Shown here piece after piece: positions 52,067 through 60,485 of a DNA stretch of 64,000 nucleotides. Positions within the stretch are counted from its first letter, which is position 1, and every line of letters starts with the position of its first letter. The translations under genes were made by a program, and so were the position numbers. The notes under the pieces were generated by a model. That model saw nothing but the letters and a program-made list of their open reading frames with translations, was not told the origin of the DNA and did no database searches. Location of the stretch: contig JBAOHD010000020.1 in assembly GCA_037046615.1 (NCBI GenBank), positions 1 through 64,000 on the forward strand. The letters are read 5' to 3'. The DNA comes from Phosphoribacter sp037046615. Its GTDB lineage: Bacteria > Actinomycetota > Actinomycetes > Actinomycetales > Dermatophilaceae.

Positions 52067-53321
52067 CCAGGTCACGCCAACAGGACACCAGGACCCATCG
52101 GCAGCAGTCGTCCGCCGGCAGTCCGTCACGACAGCCGAGGTCGCGCAGGCGGCAAGAGCGACCTGCGCGCAGTACGGCATCGTCGGTCGCCCTCGTCGCG
52201 ATCGTCATCCTGTTCCAGGTCCTCACCGGCGGCACGCTGCTGCATGCCGGACAACGTCGCCAGCCTGATCCAGCAGAACGCCTACGTCCTGATCCTGGCC
52301 ATCGGCATGGTGATGGTCATCATCGCCGGTCACATCGACCTGTCGGTCGGCTCCGTCGTGGCCTTCATCGGTGGCGTGCTCGGCGATCGCGATGATCAAC
52401 TGGAATCTGCCGTGGATCGCTCGCGGTCCTCATCGGCCTCGCTCGTCGGTGTCGCCGATCGGTGCCTGGCAGGGCTTCTGGGTCGCCTATGTCGGCATGC
52501 CCGGCCTTCATCGTCACACTCGGCGGGCATGCTGCATCTTCCGCGGCGATGGCCATCCTCATCGTCGGGGAGACCATCGCTGGACTGCCGATCGGGCTTC
52601 GTCGGCATCTCGAACGCCGGTTTGCTCGGTGTCTTGGCGGTATGCCGGTGCCGCCGACATGCTGACCCTCGTCATCGGCGTCGTCGCGATCATCGCGTTC
52701 GTCTTCAGCCAACTCCGCACCGCGCCGCACCATGACCTCAAGCATGACCTGCGCGTCGAACCGGCAGCGATGTTCCTCACCAAGCTCGTCGGAGTCGTCG
52801 GTGCTCATCGCGGTGTTCACGTGGATCCTCGCCCAGAGCGCCATCGGCACGCCCTACGTGCTGATCCTCGTCGCGGTGCTGATCTTCGCCTACGCCTTCC
52901 TCATGGGCCGCACGGTCTTCGGTCGGCACATCTACGCGATCGGTGGCAACGTGCCACGCCGCCGTGCTCTCGGGCGTCAACGTCAAGACGATGAACTTCC
53001 GGATCTTCATCAACATCGGCCTGCTCGCCGCGGTGGCGGCAGTCGTGACCACCTCACGCGCGGGCGCAGCCCTGGCGGCGGCCGGCAACAACTATGAGCT
53101 CGACGCCATTGCCGCCTGCTTCATCGGCGGCACGGCCGTCACCGGCGGCGTCGGCAAGGTCTCCGGGGTCGATCGTCGGTGCGCTCATCATGGGCGTGCT
53201 CAACATGGGCCTGTCCATCCTCGGCACGAACCCCGCGTTGCAGAACGTCATCAAGGGCCTGGTCCTGCTCATCGCGGTGGCCTTCGACCTGGTCAACAAG
53301 CGTCGCGCCGCCGGGGCCTGA
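52063..53321 (+). CDS. Sugar ABC transporter permease (XylH-like), many apparent indels
   Basis: A membrane permease of about 410 residues. After a basic N-terminus of about 40 residues come hydrophobic helices: SSVALVAIVILFQVLTGGTL, YVLILAIGMVMVIIAGHIDL with the family motif SVGSVVAFIGGVLG, AMAILIVGETIAGLPIG, TPYVLILVAVLIFAYAFLMG, RTVFGRHIYAIGGN, FRIFINIGLLAAVAAVVTTS and CFIGGTAVTGGVGKVSG, ending in two helices. About 12 single-base shifts lie between 52120 and 53175; the last 150 bases are clean. It forms the channel with the preceding ATPase and binding protein. Confidence 0.85.
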
Positions 53322-53357
53322 TCCCGAGCGTCCGACCGGCCTGACGGAGGGCCCCGC

Positions 53358-53372
53358 TAGGTTGCCCTCATG
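53358..53372 (+). promoter_or_regulatory. Leaderless promoter -10 box for priA
   Basis: TAGGTT (53358-53363) followed by exactly 6 bases and the ATG at 53370. No Shine-Dalgarno lies between. Confidence 0.55.
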
Positions 53373-55409
53373 AGTTCGACACCTCGGCCGCGGCCGGAAG
53401 CGCTCACCCCAGCGCTGCCGGTCGCGACCGTTGTCGTCGACAGCGGGCTCGCGCACCTGGACCGCGAGTTCGAGTATGCCGTCCCGGCCACTCTCGATGC
53501 CGCGGCCCAACCAGGCGTGCGGGTCAAGGTGCGCTTCGCCGGGAGGGATCTGGACGGTTTCGTCGTCGCTCGACGCGCCGAGGCCCAGCACGCGGGTCGG
53601 CTCACGCCCCTGCGGCGGGTGGTCAGTGATGAGCCGGTCCTGACCCCCGATCTCGTCGAGACCGCGAGGGCTGTCGCCGATCGGTATGCCGGGGTGCTCG
53701 GTGACGTCCTGCGGCTGGCGGTGCCCAAGCGCCATGCGACCGCTGAGAAGGCTCTCGCGATGACGCCGCCGCTGCAGCCCGCGCTGCCACCACCGGCCGG
53801 ATCCGATCCCTCGCCAGCGTGGACGGCATACCCCGCGGGACCGGCCTTCCTGCGGCGTCTGGGGGAGGGACAACACCCCGCTGCCGCGCTCCTGGCGCTT
53901 CCCGGTCAGCCTCCGGAGAGTGACTGGTCGGCTCTGCTCGCTGACGCCGCCCGAGTGGCGCTCGACTCCGGCCGAGGCGTGCTCATCGTCGTGCCAGACC
54001 AGCGGGACGTCGATCGCGTCGATCGGGCACTCACGCGAGCTCTCGGGCCCCAGCGGCACGTCCGGCTCACGGCCGATCAGGGCCCGCAGGCCCGCTACAC
54101 CGCCTGGCTCAAGCTCCTCCGCGGCCACGTGCGCGCCGTTGTCGGCACGCGCGCAGCGGCCTTCGCGCCGGTCCAGCACCTCGGTCTGGTCGCCTGGTGG
54201 GACGACGGTGATGACCTGCACCAGGAGCCTCGCGCTCCCTACCCGCACGTGGGTGAGGTGCTCACGATCAGGGCAGCGCTCAGCGGGGCGGCGCTGCTCA
54301 CGGCCGGCTTCAGCCGCAGCGTGCGTGTCGCCCACAGGGTCGCCACCGGTGAATGGGCTTCCGTGGCTGCCGCCCCGGAAGCCGTCCGTCAGGCGGCGGT
54401 GAAAGTCACCGTGGCCGGGGAAGGTCACGATCTGGAACGCGATGGCCCAGCAGCTCGAGCGCACCTCCCCTCGGCCGCCTGGCGCCTTGCCAAGGAAGCC
54501 CTCGCCAACGGCCCCGTCCTCATCCAGGTGCCGCGGAGGGGTTATCTGCCGGCGTTGTCCTGCGACGTATGCCGCGCGCCCGCCCGGTGCGCGTCCTGCC
54601 ACGGTCCGATGTCCATCGTGTCGGCAGGTTCATCGGCCACCTGTCTCTGGTGTGGAACGGGTTGGGGAGCAGGCGGATTCGAGTGTCGAGAGTGTGCTGG
54701 CCGCACGCTTCGCAAGGCCGTGACGGGCGCGCGGCGCACTGCCGAGGAGCTCGGCCGGGCCTTCCCCGGAGTCCCCGTGGTGACCTCGGGCGCCGGCGAG
54801 GTCAAGGCACATGTCGCCGCCGATCCCGCGCTGGTCATCGCGACGCCGGGCGCCGAGCCGGTCGCCGAAGGACGGTATGCCGCGGCCCTGCTCCTTGACG
54901 CTTGGGCCCTGCTCGACCGGCCCGATCTGGACGCGCCGGTCGAAGCGCTGCGGCGGTGGACGGGTGCTGCCGCCCTTGTCCGGACCCGCAAAGAAGGCGG
55001 CCACGTGGTCCTCGCCGGCGTGCCCGACGGACCCCCGTCCCTGCCGGTCGAGGCCCTGATTCGCTGGGATCCGGGGTGGCTGGCCCACCGTGAGCTCGAC
55101 GACCGCCGGACTCTTGGCTTGCCGCCAGCGGTCAGGGTCGCTCGCCTGGTGGGTTCGCGCCCCGCGGTGCTCGCAGCGGTCGCCGAGGTGCGGGTCCAGA
55201 TCGAGGTTGACGTCCTCGGCCCCCTCCCCGTGCCCGGTGGTCCGGGCGAGGGTGCGCACGGCATACCCCTCGTGCAGGTCATCGTGCGGGTGCCGCTCGC
55301 GCTCGGGACCCGCTTGACCGAGAGCCTCATTGCGGTCCGCGCCACCCGCAGCGCCCGCAAGGACGTCGAACCCCTCTCGATCACCGTCGACTCCGTCGGT
55401 GATATGTAA
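53370..55409 (+). CDS. priA: Primosomal protein N' (PriA), helicase-dead actinobacterial form
   Basis: A 679-residue PriA. The 3'-DNA-binding domain begins VATVVVDSGLAHLDREFEYA with FAGRDLDGFVVAR. The zinc-binding cysteines are in CDVCRAPARCASCHG and CLWCGTGWGAGGFECRECAG. The usual Walker A GVTGSGKT is replaced by LALPGQPPESDW, and the DEEH box by WWDDGDDLHQE, so ATP hydrolysis is unlikely; this loss is known in Actinobacteria. The protein may load the replisome without unwinding. It restarts the conserved priA-fmt-rsmB-rpe block after the xylose insertion. Confidence 0.93.
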   Translation: MSSTPRPRPEALTPALPVATVVVDSGLAHLDREFEYAVPATLDAAAQPGVRVKVRFAGRDLDGFVVARRAEAQHAGRLTPLRRVVSDEPVLTPDLVETARAVADRYAGVLGDVLRLAVPKRHATAEKALAMTPPLQPALPPPAGSDPSPAWTAYPAGPAFLRRLGEGQHPAAALLALPGQPPESDWSALLADAARVALDSGRGVLIVVPDQRDVDRVDRALTRALGPQRHVRLTADQGPQARYTAWLKLLRGHVRAVVGTRAAAFAPVQHLGLVAWWDDGDDLHQEPRAPYPHVGEVLTIRAALSGAALLTAGFSRSVRVAHRVATGEWASVAAAPEAVRQAAVKVTVAGEGHDLERDGPAARAHLPSAAWRLAKEALANGPVLIQVPRRGYLPALSCDVCRAPARCASCHGPMSIVSAGSSATCLWCGTGWGAGGFECRECAGRTLRKAVTGARRTAEELGRAFPGVPVVTSGAGEVKAHVAADPALVIATPGAEPVAEGRYAAALLLDAWALLDRPDLDAPVEALRRWTGAAALVRTRKEGGHVVLAGVPDGPPSLPVEALIRWDPGWLAHRELDDRRTLGLPPAVRVARLVGSRPAVLAAVAEVRVQIEVDVLGPLPVPGGPGEGAHGIPLVQVIVRVPLALGTRLTESLIAVRATRSARKDVEPLSITVDSVGDM

Positions 55410-55571
55410 TCCTGGCGCAGCCCACGCCCTAGACTGGACGCTCATTCCGGGCGCACCGGACGTTTCGGCCACTCCCTCGTCGAGGCCCCCATCGGCTCTC
55501 CACGGCGGGCGCTGCCGAGCGTGGCGCGTGGGGTGCGCCACCCTGATCACGAGGACTCACGAGGGACGAAC

Positions 55572-56117
55572 GTGCCGGTCAAGGACATCCGCTTGTTCGG
55601 AGATCCCATTCTGCGGACGCCTGCCGAGCCAGTCGTCGACTTCGACCGCGAACTCCGCCAACTGGTCAACGACCTCACCGACACGATGCTCGAGGCACCC
55701 GGGGCAGGCCTTGCCGCTCCCCAGATCGGTGTCGGCCTGCGGGTCTTCACGTACTACGTCGACGGTGTCGTCGGTCACCTCGTCAACCCTGACCTCGATC
55801 TGTCGGTTGACATGCAGGACGGGCCCGAGGGCTGCCTCTCCTTTCCGGGCCTGACCTTCGACACGCCTCGGGCGCTGCGAGTCGTGGCCCGCGGGTTCGA
55901 CCAGCACGGCGAACCAGTCATTCTCGAAGGGAGCGAATTCCTCGCTCGCGCAGTCCAACACGAGACCGACCACCTGGACGGCATCCTGTTCATCGACCGC
56001 CTGGACCCGGCCCAACGCAAGGCGGCGATGCGTCAGATCCGCGAGGCCGAGTGGGTCGGCGGCGTGCGCCCGGTCGTGCGTCAAAGTCCGCATCCGACCT
56101 TCGGACGGGGGCTCTAG
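55572..56117 (+). CDS. def: Peptide deformylase
   Basis: A 181-residue metalloenzyme that removes the N-formyl group from nascent proteins. All three motifs are present: GAGLAAPQIGVGL, EGCLSFPGL and QHETDHLDG. The GTG at 55572 opens VPVKDIRLFGDPILRTPA, the usual start. A TAGACT box near 55430 may drive def and fmt. fmt follows 4 bases after the stop. Confidence 0.96.
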   Translation: MPVKDIRLFGDPILRTPAEPVVDFDRELRQLVNDLTDTMLEAPGAGLAAPQIGVGLRVFTYYVDGVVGHLVNPDLDLSVDMQDGPEGCLSFPGLTFDTPRALRVVARGFDQHGEPVILEGSEFLARAVQHETDHLDGILFIDRLDPAQRKAAMRQIREAEWVGGVRPVVRQSPHPTFGRGL

Positions 56118-56121
56118 GCCT

Positions 56122-57081
56122 GTGAGACTCGTCTTCGCCGGCACCCCGGACGTTGCCCTGCCAAGCCTCGAAGCACTGGTGGCGTCATCCCACGACGTCG
56201 TTGCCGTCGTTACTCGCCCCGATGCACCGGCCGGCCGTGGTCGCACACTCGTGCCTTCGCCCGTGCGCGTCGCGGCCGAGGCACACGGCATACCCGTGCT
56301 CACCCCCGACCGCCCACGCGACCCTGACTTCCTCGAGGCGCTGCGGACACTGCGCCCGGACTGTGCCCCGGTCGTGGCCTATGGCGCGCTCGTCCCGCCG
56401 GCGGCCTTGGAGATCCCCACCCACGGTTGGGTCAACCTGCACTTCTCGCTGCTGCCGGCCTGGCGAGGAGCTGCCCCCGTCCAGCACGCGGTCATGGCCG
56501 GAGAGGAGGTCACGGGTGCGTCGACCTTCCTGCTTGAGGTCGGCCTGGATACCGGACCGGTCTACGGCGTGATGACCGAACGCATCCGTCCGACCGACAC
56601 CAGTGGCCACCTCCTGACCCGCCTGGCTCATGCCGGAGCCCAGCTCCTCGTCGCGACGATCGACGGCATCGCCGACGGATCCCTCAGCCCGGTGCCGCAA
56701 TCCCCGGAGGGGGTCTCGCACGCTCCCAAGATCGAGGTCGTCGACGCCGAGGCCCGCTGGGAGCGCCCAGCCCTCGCGGTCGACCGACAGATCCGCGGAT
56801 GCACTCCCGCGCCTGGCGCCTGGACGACGTTTCGCGGTGAGCGCCTCAAGCTCGGCCCCGTCGGGGTCACCGCCGATGCCGGGCCGGTGTCACCCACGGG
56901 CGTGCTCAGCCTCGCTCCGGGCGAGCTTTACGTGACGAAGCAGGCGGTGTATGCCGGGACCGCCACCTCGGCCGTGCGCCTCGGTCTCGTCCGCCCCCAC
57001 GGCAAGAAGGAGATGGCGGCGGCGGACTGGGCGCGGGGCGTGCGAATCACCGCGGGGGAGCGGTTGGGTCTTCATGGCTGA
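56122..57081 (+). CDS. fmt: Methionyl-tRNA formyltransferase
   Basis: A 319-residue enzyme that formylates initiator Met-tRNA. RLVFAGTPDVALPSLEALVA opens the Rossmann domain. NLHFSLLPAWRGAAPVQHAV carries the catalytic Asn/His/Asp group with TGASTFLLEVGLDTGPV. The C-terminal OB domain ends before the short overlap with rsmB. GTG start. Confidence 0.96.
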   Translation: MRLVFAGTPDVALPSLEALVASSHDVVAVVTRPDAPAGRGRTLVPSPVRVAAEAHGIPVLTPDRPRDPDFLEALRTLRPDCAPVVAYGALVPPAALEIPTHGWVNLHFSLLPAWRGAAPVQHAVMAGEEVTGASTFLLEVGLDTGPVYGVMTERIRPTDTSGHLLTRLAHAGAQLLVATIDGIADGSLSPVPQSPEGVSHAPKIEVVDAEARWERPALAVDRQIRGCTPAPGAWTTFRGERLKLGPVGVTADAGPVSPTGVLSLAPGELYVTKQAVYAGTATSAVRLGLVRPHGKKEMAAADWARGVRITAGERLGLHG

Positions 57082-58552
57082 GGCGACCGGCCGCCGCGGG
57101 CCGAGGCAGCGATCGGCTCAGCGTCCGGCTGAGCGTGGTCGGACGGCTGACGGTCCCCGGCGGGCGGCATACACGCTCCTGCGGGACGTCGACGGCGGCG
57201 CCTATGCCAACCTCGAGTTGCCCAAAATCCTCCGCGACCTGCGACTCGACGGCCGGGATGCCGCCTTCGCGACCGAACTCGCCTACGGAGCCTTGCGGTG
57301 GCAGGGCCGCTACGACCCGATGATCGCCATCGCCGCGGCGCGAGAGCTCACCGCGATTGACCCATCGGTCCTGTCGACCTTGCGGCTCGGTGCGCACCAG
57401 ATCCTCGGGATGCGCGTCCCGGCGCATGCGGCCGTCGCCGAGACGGTTGCCCTGGCGCGCCAGGTCAACGGCGCCGGCGCTGCGGGCTTTGTCAATGCCG
57501 TCCTGCGCCGGCTCAGTGAGCGAGCCCTCGACGAATGGCTCGAGGCAGCCTCGGCCACGATCAGAGACCCGTTGGCTCGACTGGCGCTGACCGAATCTCA
57601 CCCGGTGTGGATCGTCAAGGCCGTGCGCGCGGCCCTTCTCGGTCACGGCGATGCAACCCCGGACACGGTCGATGACGCACTCGCCGAGGCGCTGTCGGCC
57701 AACAACACGCCCGCCCGCGTCTCGCTCGTCGCCCGGCCCGGGTGGGCCACTGTGGCCGAACTCGTCTCCGCGGGAGCTGAACCCGGACGCTGGGCGGAGA
57801 CCGCCGCCACGATGGCCGGAGGTGATCCCGGGGCGATCCGAGCGGTGCGCGAAGGGCGAGCCGCGGTGCAGGACGAGGGCTCGCAACTCGTGACCTTGGC
57901 ACTCGTCCACGCGCCCGTCGATGCGATCGGTGAGCAACGGCAGGAGCGCTGGCTCGATCTGTGCGCCGGGCCGGGTGGCAAGGCCGGCCTCCTGGCAGCG
58001 CTGGCCATGGAGCGGGGCGCGTCCCTCGTGGCAAACGACGTCAGCGAGCACCGCGCGGACCTCGTGCGCAAGACCCTCAGACCCGCCATTCATTCCGGCA
58101 TACCCGGTCAGGTCCAGGTGTGGGTCGGGGACGGACGCGAGGTCGGCCGTGACCATCCCGCGGCATTCGACCGCGTCCTCGTCGACGCGCCGTGCACGGG
58201 CCTTGGGGCCTTGCGTCGGCGCCCCGAGTCCCGCTGGCGTAAGCAACCCTCGGATGTCACTCAGCTCGCGACTCTGCAGCGAGAACTCCTCTCGAGCGCG
58301 CTTGAGGCCGTCCGGCCCGGTGGCGTGGTCGCTTACGTCACGTGCAGCCCCCACCTCGTCGAGACCCGCTTTGCGGTGACTGACGTCGTGAAGAAGCGCT
58401 CGGACGTGGAACTGCTCGATGCGCGGCCCCTGGTCGTGGACCATGCCGGCCAGGCGCTGCTGGACGTGGGCGTCGGACCGTTCGTCCAGCTCTGGCCACA
58501 CCGGCACGGCACCGATGCGATGTTCCTCGCGCTCCTGCGCCGGACGAGCTGA
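57074..58552 (+). CDS. rsmB: 16S rRNA (cytosine-967-C5)-methyltransferase
   Basis: A 492-residue RsmB/Sun/Fmu protein. The N-terminal NusB-like RNA-binding domain has AYTLLRDVDGGAYANLELPK and GFVNAVLRRLSE. The methyltransferase domain has WLDLCAGPGGKAGLLAALAM for SAM, then VDAPCTGLGALRRRPESRWR with one catalytic Cys and VAYVTCSPHLVETR with the second. The ATG at 57074 overlaps the fmt end by 8 bases. The sequence upstream of residue 30 is basic and poorly ordered. Confidence 0.94.
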   Translation: MAEATGRRGPRQRSAQRPAERGRTADGPRRAAYTLLRDVDGGAYANLELPKILRDLRLDGRDAAFATELAYGALRWQGRYDPMIAIAAARELTAIDPSVLSTLRLGAHQILGMRVPAHAAVAETVALARQVNGAGAAGFVNAVLRRLSERALDEWLEAASATIRDPLARLALTESHPVWIVKAVRAALLGHGDATPDTVDDALAEALSANNTPARVSLVARPGWATVAELVSAGAEPGRWAETAATMAGGDPGAIRAVREGRAAVQDEGSQLVTLALVHAPVDAIGEQRQERWLDLCAGPGGKAGLLAALAMERGASLVANDVSEHRADLVRKTLRPAIHSGIPGQVQVWVGDGREVGRDHPAAFDRVLVDAPCTGLGALRRRPESRWRKQPSDVTQLATLQRELLSSALEAVRPGGVVAYVTCSPHLVETRFAVTDVVKKRSDVELLDARPLVVDHAGQALLDVGVGPFVQLWPHRHGTDAMFLALLRRTS

Positions 58553-58591
58553 CCTGTCCTGGTTTGCCTGGCCTGTCGTGACCTTGTTGAG

Positions 58592-59482
58592 CTATGCCTT
58601 CCAGGCCCAGGAGGCCGCAACGGCCCGCATGGCTGCCACCGACTTGTCCTTGTCTGCCGGCGTGCTCTGAACGGCCAGGTTGTAGATCACGCCCTGATGA
58701 GCCGCACACCGAAGTTCGTAGAAGTCCTGACCGGACAGGGTGCCGCCAGGAGCCTCCTGCCCACCCATCGTGATCGGCGGCAGGGAAGCGATCTCCCCGG
58801 GGACCCAGATTTGGAGCACCTTGAGTTCGGTGTCGCACCGGGCCTTCGCCGATCCACTGCTCGTCCACGCGTAGACGGTGATGTCATTGCCGGCGGCGTC
58901 GACGATCTGGACCTCGTTGCGCGACCCGGACTCCGGGCCGAGTTTCCACCCCTCGGGCAGGGCGAAGGTGAATGCCTTGCCATCGATCGTCGTGCCGGTC
59001 ACGGGAACTGTCGCCACGGGGTCGGTGACACTCGCGGTCGGTGCCGAGGTGGGCTTGGGTGTCGGCTTCAGCGTCGGGACGGTAGGCGTGGCGGTGACGG
59101 AGGGGGTGGCCGGCGTCCAGGTCGGGCGTGGTTGTGGCTGGCTGAAGACCCGGCTGGCGAGGATCAGGACCAGTCCACTTCCGGCGATGAGCAGCGACAC
59201 GACGCCCGCGATGAGCCAGGCGATCACCGCACGGTTGCCTCGCGGGCCCTGCGGGGATTGCTGCGGGACCTGGTGCGGGGGTTGCTGCGCCGGGCCCGCA
59301 GGCGGCCATCCGGTTGGTGGGGCGGGCCACTGACCCTGCGGTGGCGGCGGCGCCGGCCACTGACCCTGCGGTGGCGGCGGCGCCGGCCACTGACCCTGCG
59401 GTGGCGGCGGCGCCGGCCACTGACCCTGCGGTGGCGGAGCCCATGGACTTGCCGGTGGCTCTCCCTGGCCTGGTGTCGTCAC
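58592..59482 (-). CDS. Membrane-anchored extracytoplasmic protein with PPPQGQWPA repeats
   Basis: A 296-residue protein. Residues 1-75 are a cytoplasmic Pro/Gln/Trp-rich tail with near-perfect 10-residue repeats (PPPPQGQWPA). One transmembrane helix follows near residue 84 (AVIAWLIAGVVSLLIAGSGL). A Pro/Thr-rich linker leads to an outer domain of about 120 residues with FTFALPEGWKLGPESGSRNE and two cysteines that could bridge. The architecture is common in actinobacterial proteins of unknown function. The GTG at 59482 (VTTPGQGEPP) follows a G-rich ribosome site. It is convergent with rsmB. Confidence 0.7.
   Translation of the reverse strand: MTTPGQGEPPASPWAPPPQGQWPAPPPPQGQWPAPPPPQGQWPAPPPPQGQWPAPPTGWPPAGPAQQPPHQVPQQSPQGPRGNRAVIAWLIAGVVSLLIAGSGLVLILASRVFSQPQPRPTWTPATPSVTATPTVPTLKPTPKPTSAPTASVTDPVATVPVTGTTIDGKAFTFALPEGWKLGPESGSRNEVQIVDAAGNDITVYAWTSSGSAKARCDTELKVLQIWVPGEIASLPPITMGGQEAPGGTLSGQDFYELRCAAHQGVIYNLAVQSTPADKDKSVAAMRAVAASWAWKA
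59327..59437 (-). repeat. Tandem 30-bp repeats in the PPPQGQWPA coding region
   Basis: Three identical 30-base units start at 59327, 59357 and 59387 (beginning CCACTGACCCTGCGGTGGCG on the plus strand), and a fourth partial unit ends near 59437. Identity at DNA level points to recent slippage; copy number may vary. Confidence 0.9.
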
Positions 59483-59550
59483 GCGTGAAACCCCCTGAAG
59501 GTCGGTGCCGTGCAGGTGCTGCTCGGCGAGGCCGCTCGTGGCTGACACTC

Positions 59551-59565
59551 TAGGCTGTGCGGGTG
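59551..59565 (+). promoter_or_regulatory. Leaderless promoter -10 box for rpe
   Basis: TAGGCT (59551-59556) followed by GTGCGG and a second GTG at 59563. The N6 spacing favours the second GTG as the first base of the mRNA. Confidence 0.55.
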
Positions 59566-60219
59566 CAGATCTCGCCGAGCATCCTGTCCGCGGACTTCGC
59601 GAATCTCCAGGCCGAGCTCGAGTCCATCCGCACTGCCGATTGGGCCCACGTCGACGTCATGGACAACCATTTCGTGCCCAATCTCACGCTCGGGCTCCCG
59701 ATCGTCGAGGCGCTGCTGCGGGTCAGTCCGATCCCGATCGACTGCCACCTCATGATCGATGACCCAGACCGGTGGGCACCGGCCTACGCCGAAGCGGGGG
59801 CTGGCTCGGTGACCTTCCACGTCGAGGCGGCGCACGACCCGCGCACCCTTGCCCGGACCCTGCGACGCGCGGGCGCCCGGTCAGGGATGGCCCTCAAACC
59901 ACGCACGCCATGGGCGCCCTACGAGGACCTTCTGCCGGAGCTCGACATGGTGCTCGTCATGACCGTCGAACCGGGTTTCGGTGGACAGTCCTTCATGGCC
60001 GACCAACTGCCCAAGGTGCGTCAAGTCCGCGAGTCGGTGCGTCGTCGCGGCGGGCAGGTCTGGGTCCAGGTCGACGGCGGAGTCAGCGCCCGCACGATCG
60101 AGGCGTGCGCGGAGGCCGGTGCTGACGTCTTCGTCGCCGGCTCAGCCGTCTATGGCGCGGAGAACGCGGCCAGCGCGGTCGCCGAACTGCGTGAGCTGGC
60201 CGGTCGCCACGGACACTGA
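59563..60219 (+). CDS. rpe: Ribulose-phosphate 3-epimerase
   Basis: A 218-residue TIM-barrel enzyme of the pentose phosphate pathway. ISPSILSADFANLQAELESI holds the Ser/metal region. HVDVMDNHFVPNLTLGLPIV, DCHLMIDDPDRW, VMTVEPGFGGQSFM and VDGGVSARTIEACAEAGADV cover the remaining active site. It connects with xylA-xylB, since xylulose 5-phosphate is its product. A GTG two codons upstream, at 59557, is the alternative start. Confidence 0.95.
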   Translation: MQISPSILSADFANLQAELESIRTADWAHVDVMDNHFVPNLTLGLPIVEALLRVSPIPIDCHLMIDDPDRWAPAYAEAGAGSVTFHVEAAHDPRTLARTLRRAGARSGMALKPRTPWAPYEDLLPELDMVLVMTVEPGFGGQSFMADQLPKVRQVRESVRRRGGQVWVQVDGGVSARTIEACAEAGADVFVAGSAVYGAENAASAVAELRELAGRHGH

Positions 60220-60245
60220 CCGATTCCCTGGCATACTCGATGGCA

Positions 60246-60370
60246 CGTGCTCCGGGGTCGGTGTAACTCCGAACCGGCGGTAACAGTCCGCGACCCGGCC
60301 GCAGCCAGCGGCCGGTTGACCTGGTGTAACTCCAGGACCGACGGTGAAAGTCCGGATGGTAGGCAGCACG
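60246..60370 (+). promoter_or_regulatory. FMN riboswitch (RFN element)
   Basis: The closing stem CGTGCT (60246-60251) pairs perfectly with AGCACG (60365-60370). Inside are the RFN core strings GGGGTCGGTGTAACTCCGAA, CCGGCGGTAACAGTCCGCGA, GACCGACGGTGAAAGTCCGG and ATGGTAGGCAGCACG. It lies about 115 bases before a riboflavin transporter. FMN binding should switch that gene off. No clear terminator T-run follows, so control of translation initiation is likelier. Confidence 0.95.
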
Positions 60371-60485
60371 TTTCGTGGCGTTTCGACGTCGGTATGCCGC
60401 CCGCATCGGCTGCTGGGTCGGATGCGTCACGGGGTGTCCCCGGAGTTCGTCCCTGTCAGAACGAACTCAAGGACGAACACCACTC

